A DNA stretch of 31,029 nt from an uncultured Blautia sp. (GCA_934371915.1 CAKROE010000024.1:1-31029); one strand, 5' to 3'. Shown: positions 17,648 to 25,313, numbered from the stretch's first letter. Notes: generated by a model not told the origin, from the letters alone. Numbers and translations are program-made.

Positions 17648-19124
17648 TCTGTAATACCTCCTCATTTATCATGTCTTCCCGTTTGAGTTCACCACTGATC
17701 ATTCCTTTATGGTAAACCAGAACACGGTCACAAACTGCCATAATTTCTGCCAATTCAGATGAAACAAAAATAACGCTTTTGTTTTCTTCCGCAAATGAAC
17801 GAATCATTTTTACAATTTCACCTTTCGCTCCAATGTCTACACCTGCGGTAGGTTCATCCATAAGAAGCAGCTTTGGATTCGTCTCAAACCATTTTGCAAT
17901 AACGATCTTCTGCTGGTTTCCTCCCGATAACTTCTGAATTGGAAGTTCCACACCATCAGAAACAACTCCATAATGCTCAATACACTGTTCTGCCATTTTC
18001 TTGCATTTTTTATTGTCCAGAAAAATTCCTTTTTTAAGCGAGTTCAGATTCGGAAGATTTAAATTCTGTTTTACAGAATGGGATAAAATAATTCCCAGTC
18101 TGCGTCTGTCCTCCGGAATCAGTGTAATTCCCTTTTCAATGGCATAAGATGGATCTTTTAAGTCAAGTTCTTCTCCATCCAAAATAATTTTGGCGCCATA
18201 CTGTTTTCTAAGTCCAAACAGCGTTTCCAATGTTTCTGTTCTGCCGCTACCCATCAGGCCAATCAACCCCAGCACTTCACCTTTTTTAACTTCAAAAGAT
18301 ACTTCATTTTCATTTCCTTTCCATGTAAGATTTTCAACCTTCAACATCGTTTCATTACTTACCGGCACTTTTCGTTGTTTATACACAAAAGAATTAACTG
18401 CATTTTCACCCATCATATCTGTAATGATACTGTCCAGTGTCATTTCTTTTGTCGAAGCGGTCTTTACAATCTCACCATTTCGCAGGACTGATATTGTATC
18501 TGAAATTTCAAGAATTTCTTTCATTCTATGTGATATATAAACTATAGAAACACCTCTGCTCTGAAGTCGTCTCATAATCTTGAATAAAAGCTTTGTTTCT
18601 TCATCTGTCAGAGACGCCGTAGGTTCATCCATAATTAATACTTTTCGTTCGACCGATAATGCTTTTGCAATTTCAACTAACTGACATACACCTACTTCCA
18701 GTTTTTGAATTTTTTTCGTAACATCAACATCTATTTCCAGATCTTTAAGCAATGCTTCAGCATTCTTTCTCATCTCTTTTTTGTTGAGAAAGCCTTTTTC
18801 TTTTAACTCATGATTTAAATAAATATTTTCTTCTACTGTGAGTGTCGGAATTAAACTTAATTCCTGAAAAATCATACCAATTCCACATTTTTTAGAATCT
18901 TCTGTGCTATTAATCTTAACTGGCTGACCATCTATTCGGATTTCGCCGCTGTCACAACTATATACACCTGTCATTATTTTCATCAATGTCGATTTTCCTG
19001 CACCATTTCCACCTACCAGTGCATGTATCTCGCCTTTTTTCAATTGAAAATTAACATTTTTTAATACAGAGACTCCACCAAATCCTTTGCATATATTAAT
19101 CATTTCTACCGCATAATCGCCCAT
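17631..19124 (-). CDS. Sugar ABC transporter ATP-binding protein, double-domain (RbsA/XylG type)
   Basis: A 497-residue ATPase with two fused ABC domains. The first has Walker A GGNGAGKSTL, a Q-loop (FQELSLI) and Walker B VLIMDEPTASL. The second has the degenerate Walker A LMGSGRTETL usual for RbsA-type proteins, signature LSGGNQQK and Walker B LLLMDEPTAGVD. It powers uptake by the adjacent permease. AGGGG precedes the ATG. A strong intercistronic hairpin (19144-19173) separates it from the binding-protein gene. Confidence 0.93.
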   Translation of the reverse strand: MGDYAVEMINICKGFGGVSVLKNVNFQLKKGEIHALVGGNGAGKSTLMKIMTGVYSCDSGEIRIDGQPVKINSTEDSKKCGIGMIFQELSLIPTLTVEENIYLNHELKEKGFLNKKEMRKNAEALLKDLEIDVDVTKKIQKLEVGVCQLVEIAKALSVERKVLIMDEPTASLTDEETKLLFKIMRRLQSRGVSIVYISHRMKEILEISDTISVLRNGEIVKTASTKEMTLDSIITDMMGENAVNSFVYKQRKVPVSNETMLKVENLTWKGNENEVSFEVKKGEVLGLIGLMGSGRTETLETLFGLRKQYGAKIILDGEELDLKDPSYAIEKGITLIPEDRRRLGIILSHSVKQNLNLPNLNSLKKGIFLDNKKCKKMAEQCIEHYGVVSDGVELPIQKLSGGNQQKIVIAKWFETNPKLLLMDEPTAGVDIGAKGEIVKMIRSFAEENKSVIFVSSELAEIMAVCDRVLVYHKGMISGELKREDMINEEVLQNAIQN

Positions 19125-19143
19125 TCTTTCACCCCTTTTTGTG

Positions 19144-19173
19144 AATGGCTGGCAGTTTTACATGCCAGCCATT
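19144..19173 (-). promoter_or_regulatory. Intercistronic hairpin after the binding-protein gene
   Basis: A perfect 11-bp inverted repeat (AATGGCTGGCA / TGCCAGCCATT) with an 8-base loop lies between the binding-protein stop and the ATPase ribosome site. There is no U-run directly after it. It most likely protects or partly terminates the upstream message, so that binding protein is made in excess over ATPase and permease. Confidence 0.7.
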
Positions 19174-19185
19174 TCCATACTCTTT

Positions 19186-20373
19186 TTATTTAGAGCCAAT
19201 ATTTTCATTCCAGAGATCAACGATTGCAGAATCCGGCTCTGTATTAAAGATTGTTTTATATGCATCAAGAAGATTTTCACTTGTAACACCCATTGTCGGA
19301 GTTGCAATGTATCCACTTCCGAGGTCTTTATCAATCAGTGCATAAAGTGCAGACATCGCGATTGCATTTCCATCTTCATAGGATCTCGGAGAACCGATTG
19401 CTTTAATCATTCCATTTTCTGCCATAATTCTTGCAGAACTGTCTCCAAGATCTACTGTAGTAACAATCAAATCATCTCGGCCTACTGCGACTGCTGATTC
19501 GATGATCTGTTCTGCCGGTGAATCCCATGTTGCATAGATTGCATCTACATCCTGATACTGTGCCAGAATTGCATCGCCTACGACACCTGCCTGGTTAAAG
19601 TCTGCATATCCCTGGTCTGCAACTACTTCAATGTCAGGATATTTTTCCATAACATCACGGAAAGCCTGATCCCTCTGATTACATGTCCAAACGTCTGCAT
19701 CGTAGTATGCAATACCTACTGTACCTTTATAGTCCAGTAAATATGCCATATATTCTGCTGCAAAACGACCGTTTCCATAATAATCAGTACTTACAAGTGC
19801 TGCATAATCTTTTCCTGCTTCAAATCCTGTCGGTGCGCATTCAAAGAATACCAGTTTGATGCCTGCATCTCTGACCTGCTCAAAAATCGGAACCATTGCA
19901 TTTACATCATATGCAATTGAAATGATCAGATCCGGACTCATTGCCATAACTGTTTCAAGATTTGTAATCATTGTGTCTACATCACTTTCTCCATCTGTTA
20001 CCGCAATTACATCAATGCCATAGGATTCCAGAGTATCTTTGATCAGATTTGCTTTTGTTACATTTACATCGTTATTTAACATATGCATACAGATTGCAAC
20101 ACGGAAATTTCCATCTTTAATTTTCTGTACTTCTTCGTCTGTCAGAGAAAGGTCTCCTGCGAGTTCTGCAAGATCTCCTGCTGGGCTGAGTCCATAAATT
20201 TCATTGATATCAAGCACAGGTTCTTCGCCATTAGAATCTGCTTCTTTTACTTTTTCCAATTTAACGGCTTCATTATCTTCTACTGTATCTGCATAAACAA
20301 CGGCACCCATACCTGCTACCATAGACACACTTACTGCTGCACTTAATAAAATGCTCATTAATTTTTTCTTCAT
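19186..20373 (-). CDS. Sugar ABC transporter substrate-binding protein (Peripla_BP_4)
   Basis: A 395-residue secreted binding protein. An N-terminal signal peptide (MKKKLMSILLSAAVSVSMVAGMG...) ends near VVYA-DT. There is no lipobox cysteine, unusual for a Gram-positive binding protein. An acidic segment of ~65 residues comes before the fold, which starts at FRVAICMHML. Typical class B sugar-binder blocks are SPDLIISIAYD, LVFFECAPTG, STDYYGNGRFAAEYM and AIYATWDSPAEQ. I start at 20373, where GGGAGG lies close upstream; a frame opening at 20394 would put that site inside the gene. The ligand is unknown, presumably the sugar processed by the operon. Confidence 0.9.
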   Translation of the reverse strand: MKKKLMSILLSAAVSVSMVAGMGAVVYADTVEDNEAVKLEKVKEADSNGEEPVLDINEIYGLSPAGDLAELAGDLSLTDEEVQKIKDGNFRVAICMHMLNNDVNVTKANLIKDTLESYGIDVIAVTDGESDVDTMITNLETVMAMSPDLIISIAYDVNAMVPIFEQVRDAGIKLVFFECAPTGFEAGKDYAALVSTDYYGNGRFAAEYMAYLLDYKGTVGIAYYDADVWTCNQRDQAFRDVMEKYPDIEVVADQGYADFNQAGVVGDAILAQYQDVDAIYATWDSPAEQIIESAVAVGRDDLIVTTVDLGDSSARIMAENGMIKAIGSPRSYEDGNAIAMSALYALIDKDLGSGYIATPTMGVTSENLLDAYKTIFNTEPDSAIVDLWNENIGSK

Positions 20374-20467
20374 AAAAAACCTCCCTGTTCTCAAAAAATG
20401 TTATAATTCCCCATATCTATAATTTTGGTAGATTAATACTGATTTCCATGTTATGATAAAGATGTAT

Positions 20468-21700
20468 TTACAGCTGTGAACCACCTTTAATGTGACGAGG
20501 TGCCACTGCGATTTTTCCCAGAATCGCATACTGTGATGCATGACCTGCTGCTGGAATATTGCCCGGTACGCAATGAATAGTTGAATAAGCAATGGTCGCA
20601 AACTTTATTGCTTCTTTATATTCCGGTGGAATGCCGATTTCAGCAGAGGTTGTTACTTTAATATTATCCGGTACACGTTTCTGAATCTCTTTCATAATCT
20701 GAGGATTCTTTACTCCACCACCACTTGCATAAAGTTTGTCGGTAGATTTAATAATATCTTCCGGTACATTTTCTTTCATACTTCTTGCAACTGCTTCTCC
20801 TGTAAATGCACACGCTGTAGCAAGGAGATCTTCTTTTGGCAGGGCACTGAACTTCTGAATTGTTGCTTTAATGTATTCTTCACTGTAGTCCTGTGACCAT
20901 CCGGAACGCGGTACAGGTCTGTCCCAGAATGGATGATTCATAAAATGATCCATCAGACCTTTGTCTACTTTACCGGATGCTGCAATCGCGCCGTCTTTGT
21001 CATATTCCATTCCAAACAAAACTTTACACATATAGTTTGAAATAATATTTCCAGGGCCGGTATCAAATCCAAACATTTTTCGTCTGTCTGCATTTGCAAC
21101 ATGCAGGTTTGCAATACCACCAATGTTTAATGTCATTGTATATCCCGGTTTATCTCTGAAAAGAATATAATCCAGATATGGCATCAATGGAGCGGCTGCA
21201 CCACCAGAAGTGTGATCTGCTGGACGAAAATGTGTAACAGTATCAATATCTACTAGATTGGCAATTACAGATGTATCACCCATCTGTGTTCCACATGGAT
21301 AATTTCCTGACAGCCAGCGTCCTACCCAGTCATCTTTTTCTTCTTTCGTCATTTTTGCAATAGCCGCATGATTTGGCTGTTCCTGATAGATTGTCTGTGT
21401 ATCCAGTCCGAGAACTTTTATATCCTTTGAATTGATATTATTTTCTTTCATAAACTGAGCTGCTTTTTCTGCAAAAACTGCTCCACACAGATAATTAAGG
21501 CGATTCAGTCCAATCATATCCACCTTATTTACAAATGCATCCTTAACAATGTCTGCCACTTCCTTAGGCCACTCATACGATCCTCCGCAGATAAAACGTG
21601 GGGCTTTCGGGAAACCGTCTTCCGCCATTTCGGTTTCAGCCAGAATTACATCGATTCCATCAAATGAAGAACCGCTGTTCATTCCCATAATTAAATCCAT
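20468..21700 (-). CDS. AnmK-like anhydrosugar kinase (PF03702), divergent
   Basis: A 410-residue protein of the anhydro-N-acetylmuramic acid kinase family, which hydrolytically phosphorylates 1,6-anhydrosugars to the 6-phosphate. Family motifs are GMNSGSSFDGID (residues 6-17), GTQMGDTSVIA, FRPADHTSGGAAAPLMP with probable catalytic base Asp162, LNIGGIANL, GFDTGPGN and ASGGGVKNP. It departs from typical AnmK: NSG replaces MSG, LDTQTIYQEQ replaces the usual HGQT-x-x-H-x-P, and extra residues (about 112-135) precede GTQMGD. No MurQ etherase is present. The substrate may therefore be another anhydrosugar (inference). The start at 21700 has AAGGAGG before it; an upstream ATG at 21742 does not. Confidence 0.85.
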   Translation of the reverse strand: MDLIMGMNSGSSFDGIDVILAETEMAEDGFPKAPRFICGGSYEWPKEVADIVKDAFVNKVDMIGLNRLNYLCGAVFAEKAAQFMKENNINSKDIKVLGLDTQTIYQEQPNHAAIAKMTKEEKDDWVGRWLSGNYPCGTQMGDTSVIANLVDIDTVTHFRPADHTSGGAAAPLMPYLDYILFRDKPGYTMTLNIGGIANLHVANADRRKMFGFDTGPGNIISNYMCKVLFGMEYDKDGAIAASGKVDKGLMDHFMNHPFWDRPVPRSGWSQDYSEEYIKATIQKFSALPKEDLLATACAFTGEAVARSMKENVPEDIIKSTDKLYASGGGVKNPQIMKEIQKRVPDNIKVTTSAEIGIPPEYKEAIKFATIAYSTIHCVPGNIPAAGHASQYAILGKIAVAPRHIKGGSQL

Positions 21701-21755
21701 TTTTCTTCCTCCTTTTTTGCGATTTCTATTTGTAATCCTCACGGAATTACGTACA

Positions 21756-22784
21756 TTATTTTGGTGCTGTACAGGATTTACGAATGATAAGTTCCGGTTT
21801 CAGTTTCTTACATTCATAATCTGTCGTCTCCTCAGGTTCACCGATAAGATCAAATAATCGTCGGGTTGCCTGTTTGCCGATTTCGGTAATCGGCTGCTCA
21901 ATTGTTGTGATATCAAGAAGTTCGTTATACTCTTCGTCATCCCATACCAAAAGCGAGATATCCTTTGGAATCTGCATTTTTCGCTCTTTCAGATCAAGCA
22001 GTACACCACTACAGAGACTGTTATTCAGAACATATAATGCTGTAACATCCAGATGTTCTTCTAAAAAGTTGTGACATACTTTTCTGCTCATTTTATCTGA
22101 CAGCTCATCTACGCTTGCAATAAGCGAATCATCAAATTCTACTTTTGCATCTGAAAGTGCCGCCCTATATCCTTTGATACGTTCCTGCACTGTTGAAAAA
22201 TTTGATGTCGCAATAATTCCGATTTTTCTATGTCCCATCTTTAAAAGATATTGTGTTGCATCATATGATGCTTCAAAGTTTTCACTTTGTATTACATCGC
22301 GATTAATATCCGGAATATTTCTGTCGACAAACACAATTGGCAATTTTCCAATATAGAATTCCCTGTATTTCTCATCCATACTGCCGTCTGCTCTGTAAGC
22401 CGACATCAGAATTACTCCATCTACTTTTTTGCTACTTAAATCTTTCAAATGCTTTATTTCTTTTTCGATATCTTCGTGTGTCGTACAGATCAAAACATTG
22501 TATCCTTTTTTTTGCGCTTCTTTTTCTACCGCATATACAAGTGCTGTCGAATAAGTATTTCGAATACTGCCAATGACAACCGCTATCGTCTTTGTAGACT
22601 GTGATCTTAATCCTCTTGCGATAAGATTCGGCTGGTAATCCAACTGTCTGACAGCTTCCAGTACTCTCTCTTTTGCTTTATCCGATACGCTTCCGTAATT
22701 CCCGACAACTCGACCTGCGGTTGCTCTGGAAACACCTGCTAATCTGGCAACATCATCAATTGTAATTGTTCGTTCTTCACTCAT
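21756..22784 (-). CDS. LacI family transcriptional regulator of the sugar operon
   Basis: A 342-residue repressor. The N-terminal LacI helix-turn-helix is TIDDVARLAGVSRATAGRVV, with hinge residues YQPNLIARGLRS. A periplasmic-binding-protein-like effector domain follows (TIAVVIGSIRNTYSTALV, DGVILMSA, PIVFVDRN, GHRKIGIIA, TTIEQPITEIG). I start at the ATG at 22784, preceded by GAGGTGATAAAT. A frame back to 22877 would cross an operator and lacks a ribosome site. It is the first gene of the operon and lies behind two perfect operator palindromes, so it should repress itself and the whole operon, relieved by the imported sugar or a derivative. Confidence 0.93.
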   Translation of the reverse strand: MSEERTITIDDVARLAGVSRATAGRVVGNYGSVSDKAKERVLEAVRQLDYQPNLIARGLRSQSTKTIAVVIGSIRNTYSTALVYAVEKEAQKKGYNVLICTTHEDIEKEIKHLKDLSSKKVDGVILMSAYRADGSMDEKYREFYIGKLPIVFVDRNIPDINRDVIQSENFEASYDATQYLLKMGHRKIGIIATSNFSTVQERIKGYRAALSDAKVEFDDSLIASVDELSDKMSRKVCHNFLEEHLDVTALYVLNNSLCSGVLLDLKERKMQIPKDISLLVWDDEEYNELLDITTIEQPITEIGKQATRRLFDLIGEPEETTDYECKKLKPELIIRKSCTAPK

Positions 22785-22802
22785 ATTTATCACCTCGGAT
22801 AG

Positions 22803-22820
22803 TTTGAGAACGTTCTCAAA
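22803..22820. promoter_or_regulatory. LacI operator O2
   Basis: An 18-bp perfect palindrome, TTTGAGAACGTTCTCAAA, lies in the leader between the promoter and the lacI start. It shares its 16-bp core with O1; the two centres are 58 bp apart. Confidence 0.85.
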
Positions 22821-22861
22821 TATCTTTAAAAATAATAGTTGATTGCGTTCTTGTCTGATAA

Positions 22862-22877
22862 TTGAGAACGTTCTCAA
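22862..22877. promoter_or_regulatory. LacI operator O1
   Basis: The perfect palindrome TTGAGAACGTTCTCAA covers the expected transcription start, just downstream of the -10 box. The central CG and the symmetry are typical of LacI-family sites. Confidence 0.85.
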
Positions 22878-22888
22878 CTGATGGCTTT

Positions 22889-22917
22889 ATCATATATTTT
22901 TTGTCTAAATTTGTCAA
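22889..22917 (-). promoter_or_regulatory. Sugar operon promoter
   Basis: The minus strand shows TTGACA (22912-22917), a 17-base spacer and TATGAT (22889-22894), nearly consensus. The start is expected near 22882, next to O1. The remaining 170 bp up to the repeat array (22918-23087) is AT-rich with no recognisable gene. Confidence 0.8.
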
Positions 22918-23087
22918 TGGATTTTTTTTATGTTTTTAATGTTTGTGCATTATATATAATTTGGAGAATAAAATTTCTGCTATATTTTTTCAAAAAAAGA
23001 AAGCGAATTTTCTCAACTTCTCCGATCATAAAACCAGATTTTCTATTTTGAATACCCCCAAATACAGTAACTCTATCTGCGATTCAC

Positions 23088-23458
23088 GAGATTTTAGTTG
23101 CCGGGTGACTGGTAAGTAAGCAAGTTTGATGAGAGTCCACTAATTTTCAGTTATTGGATGACCGACAGATGTGTAAGTCTGATGAGAGTCCACGAATTTC
23201 CTGTTATTGGATGACCTACAGGTGTGTAAGTCTTATGAAGGTACACGAATTTCCTGTTATTGGGTGACCAACAGGTGTGTAAGTCTGATGAGAGTCCACC
23301 AATTTCCTGTTGTTAGGTGACCGACAGGTAAATAAGTCTTATGAAGGTACACGAATTTCCTGTTATTGGATGACCGACAGGTGCGTAAGTCTGATGAAGG
23401 TACACGAATTTCCTGTTATTGGATGACTAACAGGTGTGTAAGTCTTACGAGAGTCCAC
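23088..23458. repeat. Seven head-to-tail 53-bp tandem repeats
   Basis: Seven contiguous 53-bp units with no spacers; the last six are about 80-95% alike by eye and the first (23088-23140) is degenerate. A typical unit starts GAATTTCCTGTTATTGG, continues ATGACCGACAGGTGTGTAAG and ends TCTGATGAGAGTCCAC. The tail alternates between two versions, GATGAGAGTCCAC and TATGAAGGTACAC. Each unit can form a hairpin, CCTGT with ACAGG, with GG/CC inside. The unit length is not a multiple of three and all frames contain stops, so it is non-coding. It lies between the omega-amidase stop and the sugar operon promoter, with no obvious terminator after the amidase, so it may be transcribed as that gene's 3' UTR. 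Confidence 0.9.
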
Positions 23459-23519
23459 AAAATCACCAAAATTTGTTGATCCATGATAAACTAAGCATCT
23501 TACAGGTCATTTCTTTCCT

Positions 23520-24353
23520 TTACTTCGCCAGCTTTTTCAACTGATATACATCGTTCCTCCGTGCTTTCAGAAGTGGAAGCTGTTCGCGGATTTCATTCTC
23601 ATAATCAAGATCGACTTCACCGATCAAAATTCCTTCTTTTTCATCGAGTATGTCCACGACTCTGCCCCAGGGATCTGTAAATATGGAATGTCCCCATGAA
23701 ATATATCCTGCTTCCGGGTTACGTGCCGGGGCGCAGCCCAGCATATAGATCTGATTGTCCAACGCACGCGTGCGGAAAGAAAGTTCCCAGTGTGCCGGTC
23801 CGGTCGTCATGTTGAATGCTGCCGGTACGAAGATCATTCCTGCTCCGTCATTTACCATCATGCGTGCAAACTCCGGAAAGCGGATGTCAAAACAGATCAT
23901 CACACCCATCTTTCCAAATTCCGTATCAAATACTGTCCCACTGTTTCCCGCAGTAAGCGTATCGGATTCTTTAAAACTCTGCCCACCTTTTACATCAATA
24001 TCAAACAAATGTGTCTTTCGGTGTTTGCCGATCTGCATTCCATTTCGGTCAAAAATATAACAGGTGTTGTACACATGACCTTCTTCATCTTTTTCCGGCA
24101 TGGAGCCTGCTACCAGATAAATATTATATTCTTTTGCATAAGCAGAAAGAGCTGTCCACACCGGACCGCCCTCTTCTTCTGCATACTCAGGAAATTTTCC
24201 TGTCTCGTAAGGACAGCAGAACATCTCCGGCAAAACAACAAAATCAATTTTCTGATCTCGCATCTCTTCCAGATAGCGTCTGACCGCCTTTACATTTTCC
24301 ATTTTGTCTTCTACTGTCGGCATCTGAATTGCCGCCACACGAAATTTGCTCAT
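23520..24353 (-). CDS. Carbon-nitrogen hydrolase, omega-amidase (Nit2-like)
   Basis: A 277-residue nitrilase-superfamily enzyme with catalytic triad Glu43 (LPEMFCCPY), Lys113 (HRKTHLFDID) and Cys154 (VMICFDIRFPE). The KTHLFDIDV and FKESDTL blocks match omega-amidases, which deamidate alpha-ketoglutaramate or ketosuccinamate. The ATG is one base after the stop of the HEPN gene (TAG-A-ATG), so it is translated by coupling from the MNT/HEPN operon. This is an unexpected partner for a housekeeping-type amidase. Length and motifs are complete. Confidence 0.9.
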   Translation of the reverse strand: MSKFRVAAIQMPTVEDKMENVKAVRRYLEEMRDQKIDFVVLPEMFCCPYETGKFPEYAEEEGGPVWTALSAYAKEYNIYLVAGSMPEKDEEGHVYNTCYIFDRNGMQIGKHRKTHLFDIDVKGGQSFKESDTLTAGNSGTVFDTEFGKMGVMICFDIRFPEFARMMVNDGAGMIFVPAAFNMTTGPAHWELSFRTRALDNQIYMLGCAPARNPEAGYISWGHSIFTDPWGRVVDILDEKEGILIGEVDLDYENEIREQLPLLKARRNDVYQLKKLAK

Positions 24354-24354
24354 T

Positions 24355-24765
24355 CTACATACCTGCTTTTAATAATGCTTCAACCGCTATTTTGAAATCA
24401 TACAGTTTATCAATATACTCATGAATAATAGTCTGACAATGCTCTTTCACAATCACACCATCATAATCATGTGCCAGTTGATTTCTGACTTTAAGCATTT
24501 CTATCCATTCATCCCCTGTAATCAGATTTGCCTGAAAAGACTGTTTCAACACTTCTCTGGGAGATTCCGCAACAAATCCGGTTATCGCATAATATTGGAG
24601 CAAAATGTCTTTCATAACTTTCCATGCCAGATCGAATGTAATGCTAAATTTTGCACTGGTTCCACTGAGCACAAATGAATCTGATAAATCACGTTGTCTG
24701 GCCTCTGCCAGAGAATCCAGCGAATTTTTAAATGATTCAAATCTCCTTATAAATTTCTCGTCCAT
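24355..24765 (-). CDS. HEPN-like nucleotidyltransferase substrate-binding protein (HI0074 family / HepT-like)
   Basis: A 136-residue all-helical protein matching the HI0074/PF08780 family: KFSITFDLAWKVMKDIL, SPREVLKQSFQANLI, and RNQLAHDY (Arg94, His99, Tyr101), the RX4HXY motif of HepT-type toxins. In HepT/MntA systems HepT is an RNase whose motif tyrosine is AMPylated by the MNT partner. I start at the ATG at 24765 (GGAGG 12 bases upstream). A frame to 24870 adds residues that only mirror the MNT gene in another frame. It overlaps the MNT gene by 29 bases and is followed one base later by the amidase. Confidence 0.83.
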   Translation of the reverse strand: MDEKFIRRFESFKNSLDSLAEARQRDLSDSFVLSGTSAKFSITFDLAWKVMKDILLQYYAITGFVAESPREVLKQSFQANLITGDEWIEMLKVRNQLAHDYDGVIVKEHCQTIIHEYIDKLYDFKIAVEALLKAGM

Positions 24766-25024
24766 ACTCTTTAATATCCTCCAACAATAACTGATTCTTA
24801 CAAGTGTCGAGATCAACAAGGTCAATTTTATACAATGTTGGAATATCTTCCAGTTCCTCCTGTAATTCATAAATATCGCATGAAGCCACTCCTGCTACTG
24901 CAATATCAATATCACTGCGCTCTGTTGCAGTGCCTTTGGCTCTGGATCCAAATAGGATTATTCTTTTTGCACCATAATTTTTACACCGTTGTGTAATTTC
25001 CGCTATAACTTCCTCAACTCGCAT
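24737..25024 (-). CDS. MNT-domain minimal nucleotidyltransferase (MntA-like antitoxin)
   Basis: A 95-residue nucleotidyltransferase with the polymerase-beta-like motif GSRAKG...SDIDIAV (Gly26-Ser27, Asp38, Asp40) and a third acidic residue in KIDLVDLD. All catalytic residues are present. Such proteins pair with HEPN partners and can AMPylate them. The ATG at 25024 follows AAGGAG. An upstream ATG at 25048 lies inside the -10 box, so it cannot be the start of this transcript. Confidence 0.87.
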   Translation of the reverse strand: MRVEEVIAEITQRCKNYGAKRIILFGSRAKGTATERSDIDIAVAGVASCDIYELQEELEDIPTLYKIDLVDLDTCKNQLLLEDIKEYGREIYKEI

Positions 25025-25046
25025 AACTTTCTCCTTATCTTTTCTC

Positions 25047-25075
25047 ATTATAACAGATTTTGAATTATTTCTGAA
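25047..25075 (-). promoter_or_regulatory. Promoter of the MNT/HEPN/amidase operon
   Basis: The minus strand reads TTCAGA (25070-25075), 17 bases, then TATAAT (25047-25052). The leader would be only about 15 bases long, containing the AAGGAG site. Confidence 0.6.
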
Positions 25076-25104
25076 ACAGAATTATCCCAGGAATCTCAGT
25101 TATC

Positions 25105-25122
25105 TGTCGACTGTTTTCGACA
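25105..25122. repeat. Short inverted repeat upstream of the small toxin
   Basis: TGTCGA and TCGACA flank a 6-base loop, between the MNT operon promoter and the toxin promoter region. It could be a protein binding site; no function is assigned. Confidence 0.4.
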
Positions 25123-25229
25123 ATTACATAGAACTTTATGTGCTATACTTTTCATAATCAATATGCTTGCCTGGGCAGTTGGGGGACGTGCTCTCATCTA
25201 ATCTGAGCCTTACAGAAAGGATGATTATT

Positions 25230-25313
25230 ATGAGTACATATGAAGAATTGCAAATCATACTTACTACCGCATTACTAATTGTAGCAATTTTGACTTATAC
25301 ACATAAGAAATAG
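25230..25313 (+). CDS. Putative holin-like type I toxin (27 residues)
   Basis: A tiny ORF preceded by AAAGGATG encodes MSTYEELQIILTTALLIVAI and seven more residues ending THKK: a short N-terminus, one hydrophobic helix (about 8-23) and a basic tail. This is the pattern of the 'putative holin-like toxin' family (PF16935), membrane toxins of type I toxin-antitoxin loci in Firmicutes. The 5' leader has an extended -10 (TGCTATACT near 25140). The 3' UTR holds two hairpins and is covered by a convergent minus-strand promoter, as expected for an antisense antitoxin RNA. It is too short for routine gene callers. Confidence 0.75.
   Translation: MSTYEELQIILTTALLIVAILTYTHKK

Noticed and set aside
23130..23420. 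Tandem hammerhead ribozymes, because several units carry CTGATGAG followed by CACGAA
   Set aside because: The sequence between the two boxes cannot form stem II, GAAA is replaced by GAAT, and half the units change CTGATGA to CTTATGA, so the core is not conserved.
23088..23458. CRISPR array
   Set aside because: The repeats are contiguous 53-bp units with no unique spacers, and no cas gene is near.
23790..24395. A 201-codon plus-strand ORF
   Set aside because: Antisense to the omega-amidase gene, with no ribosome site or domain; a shadow ORF.
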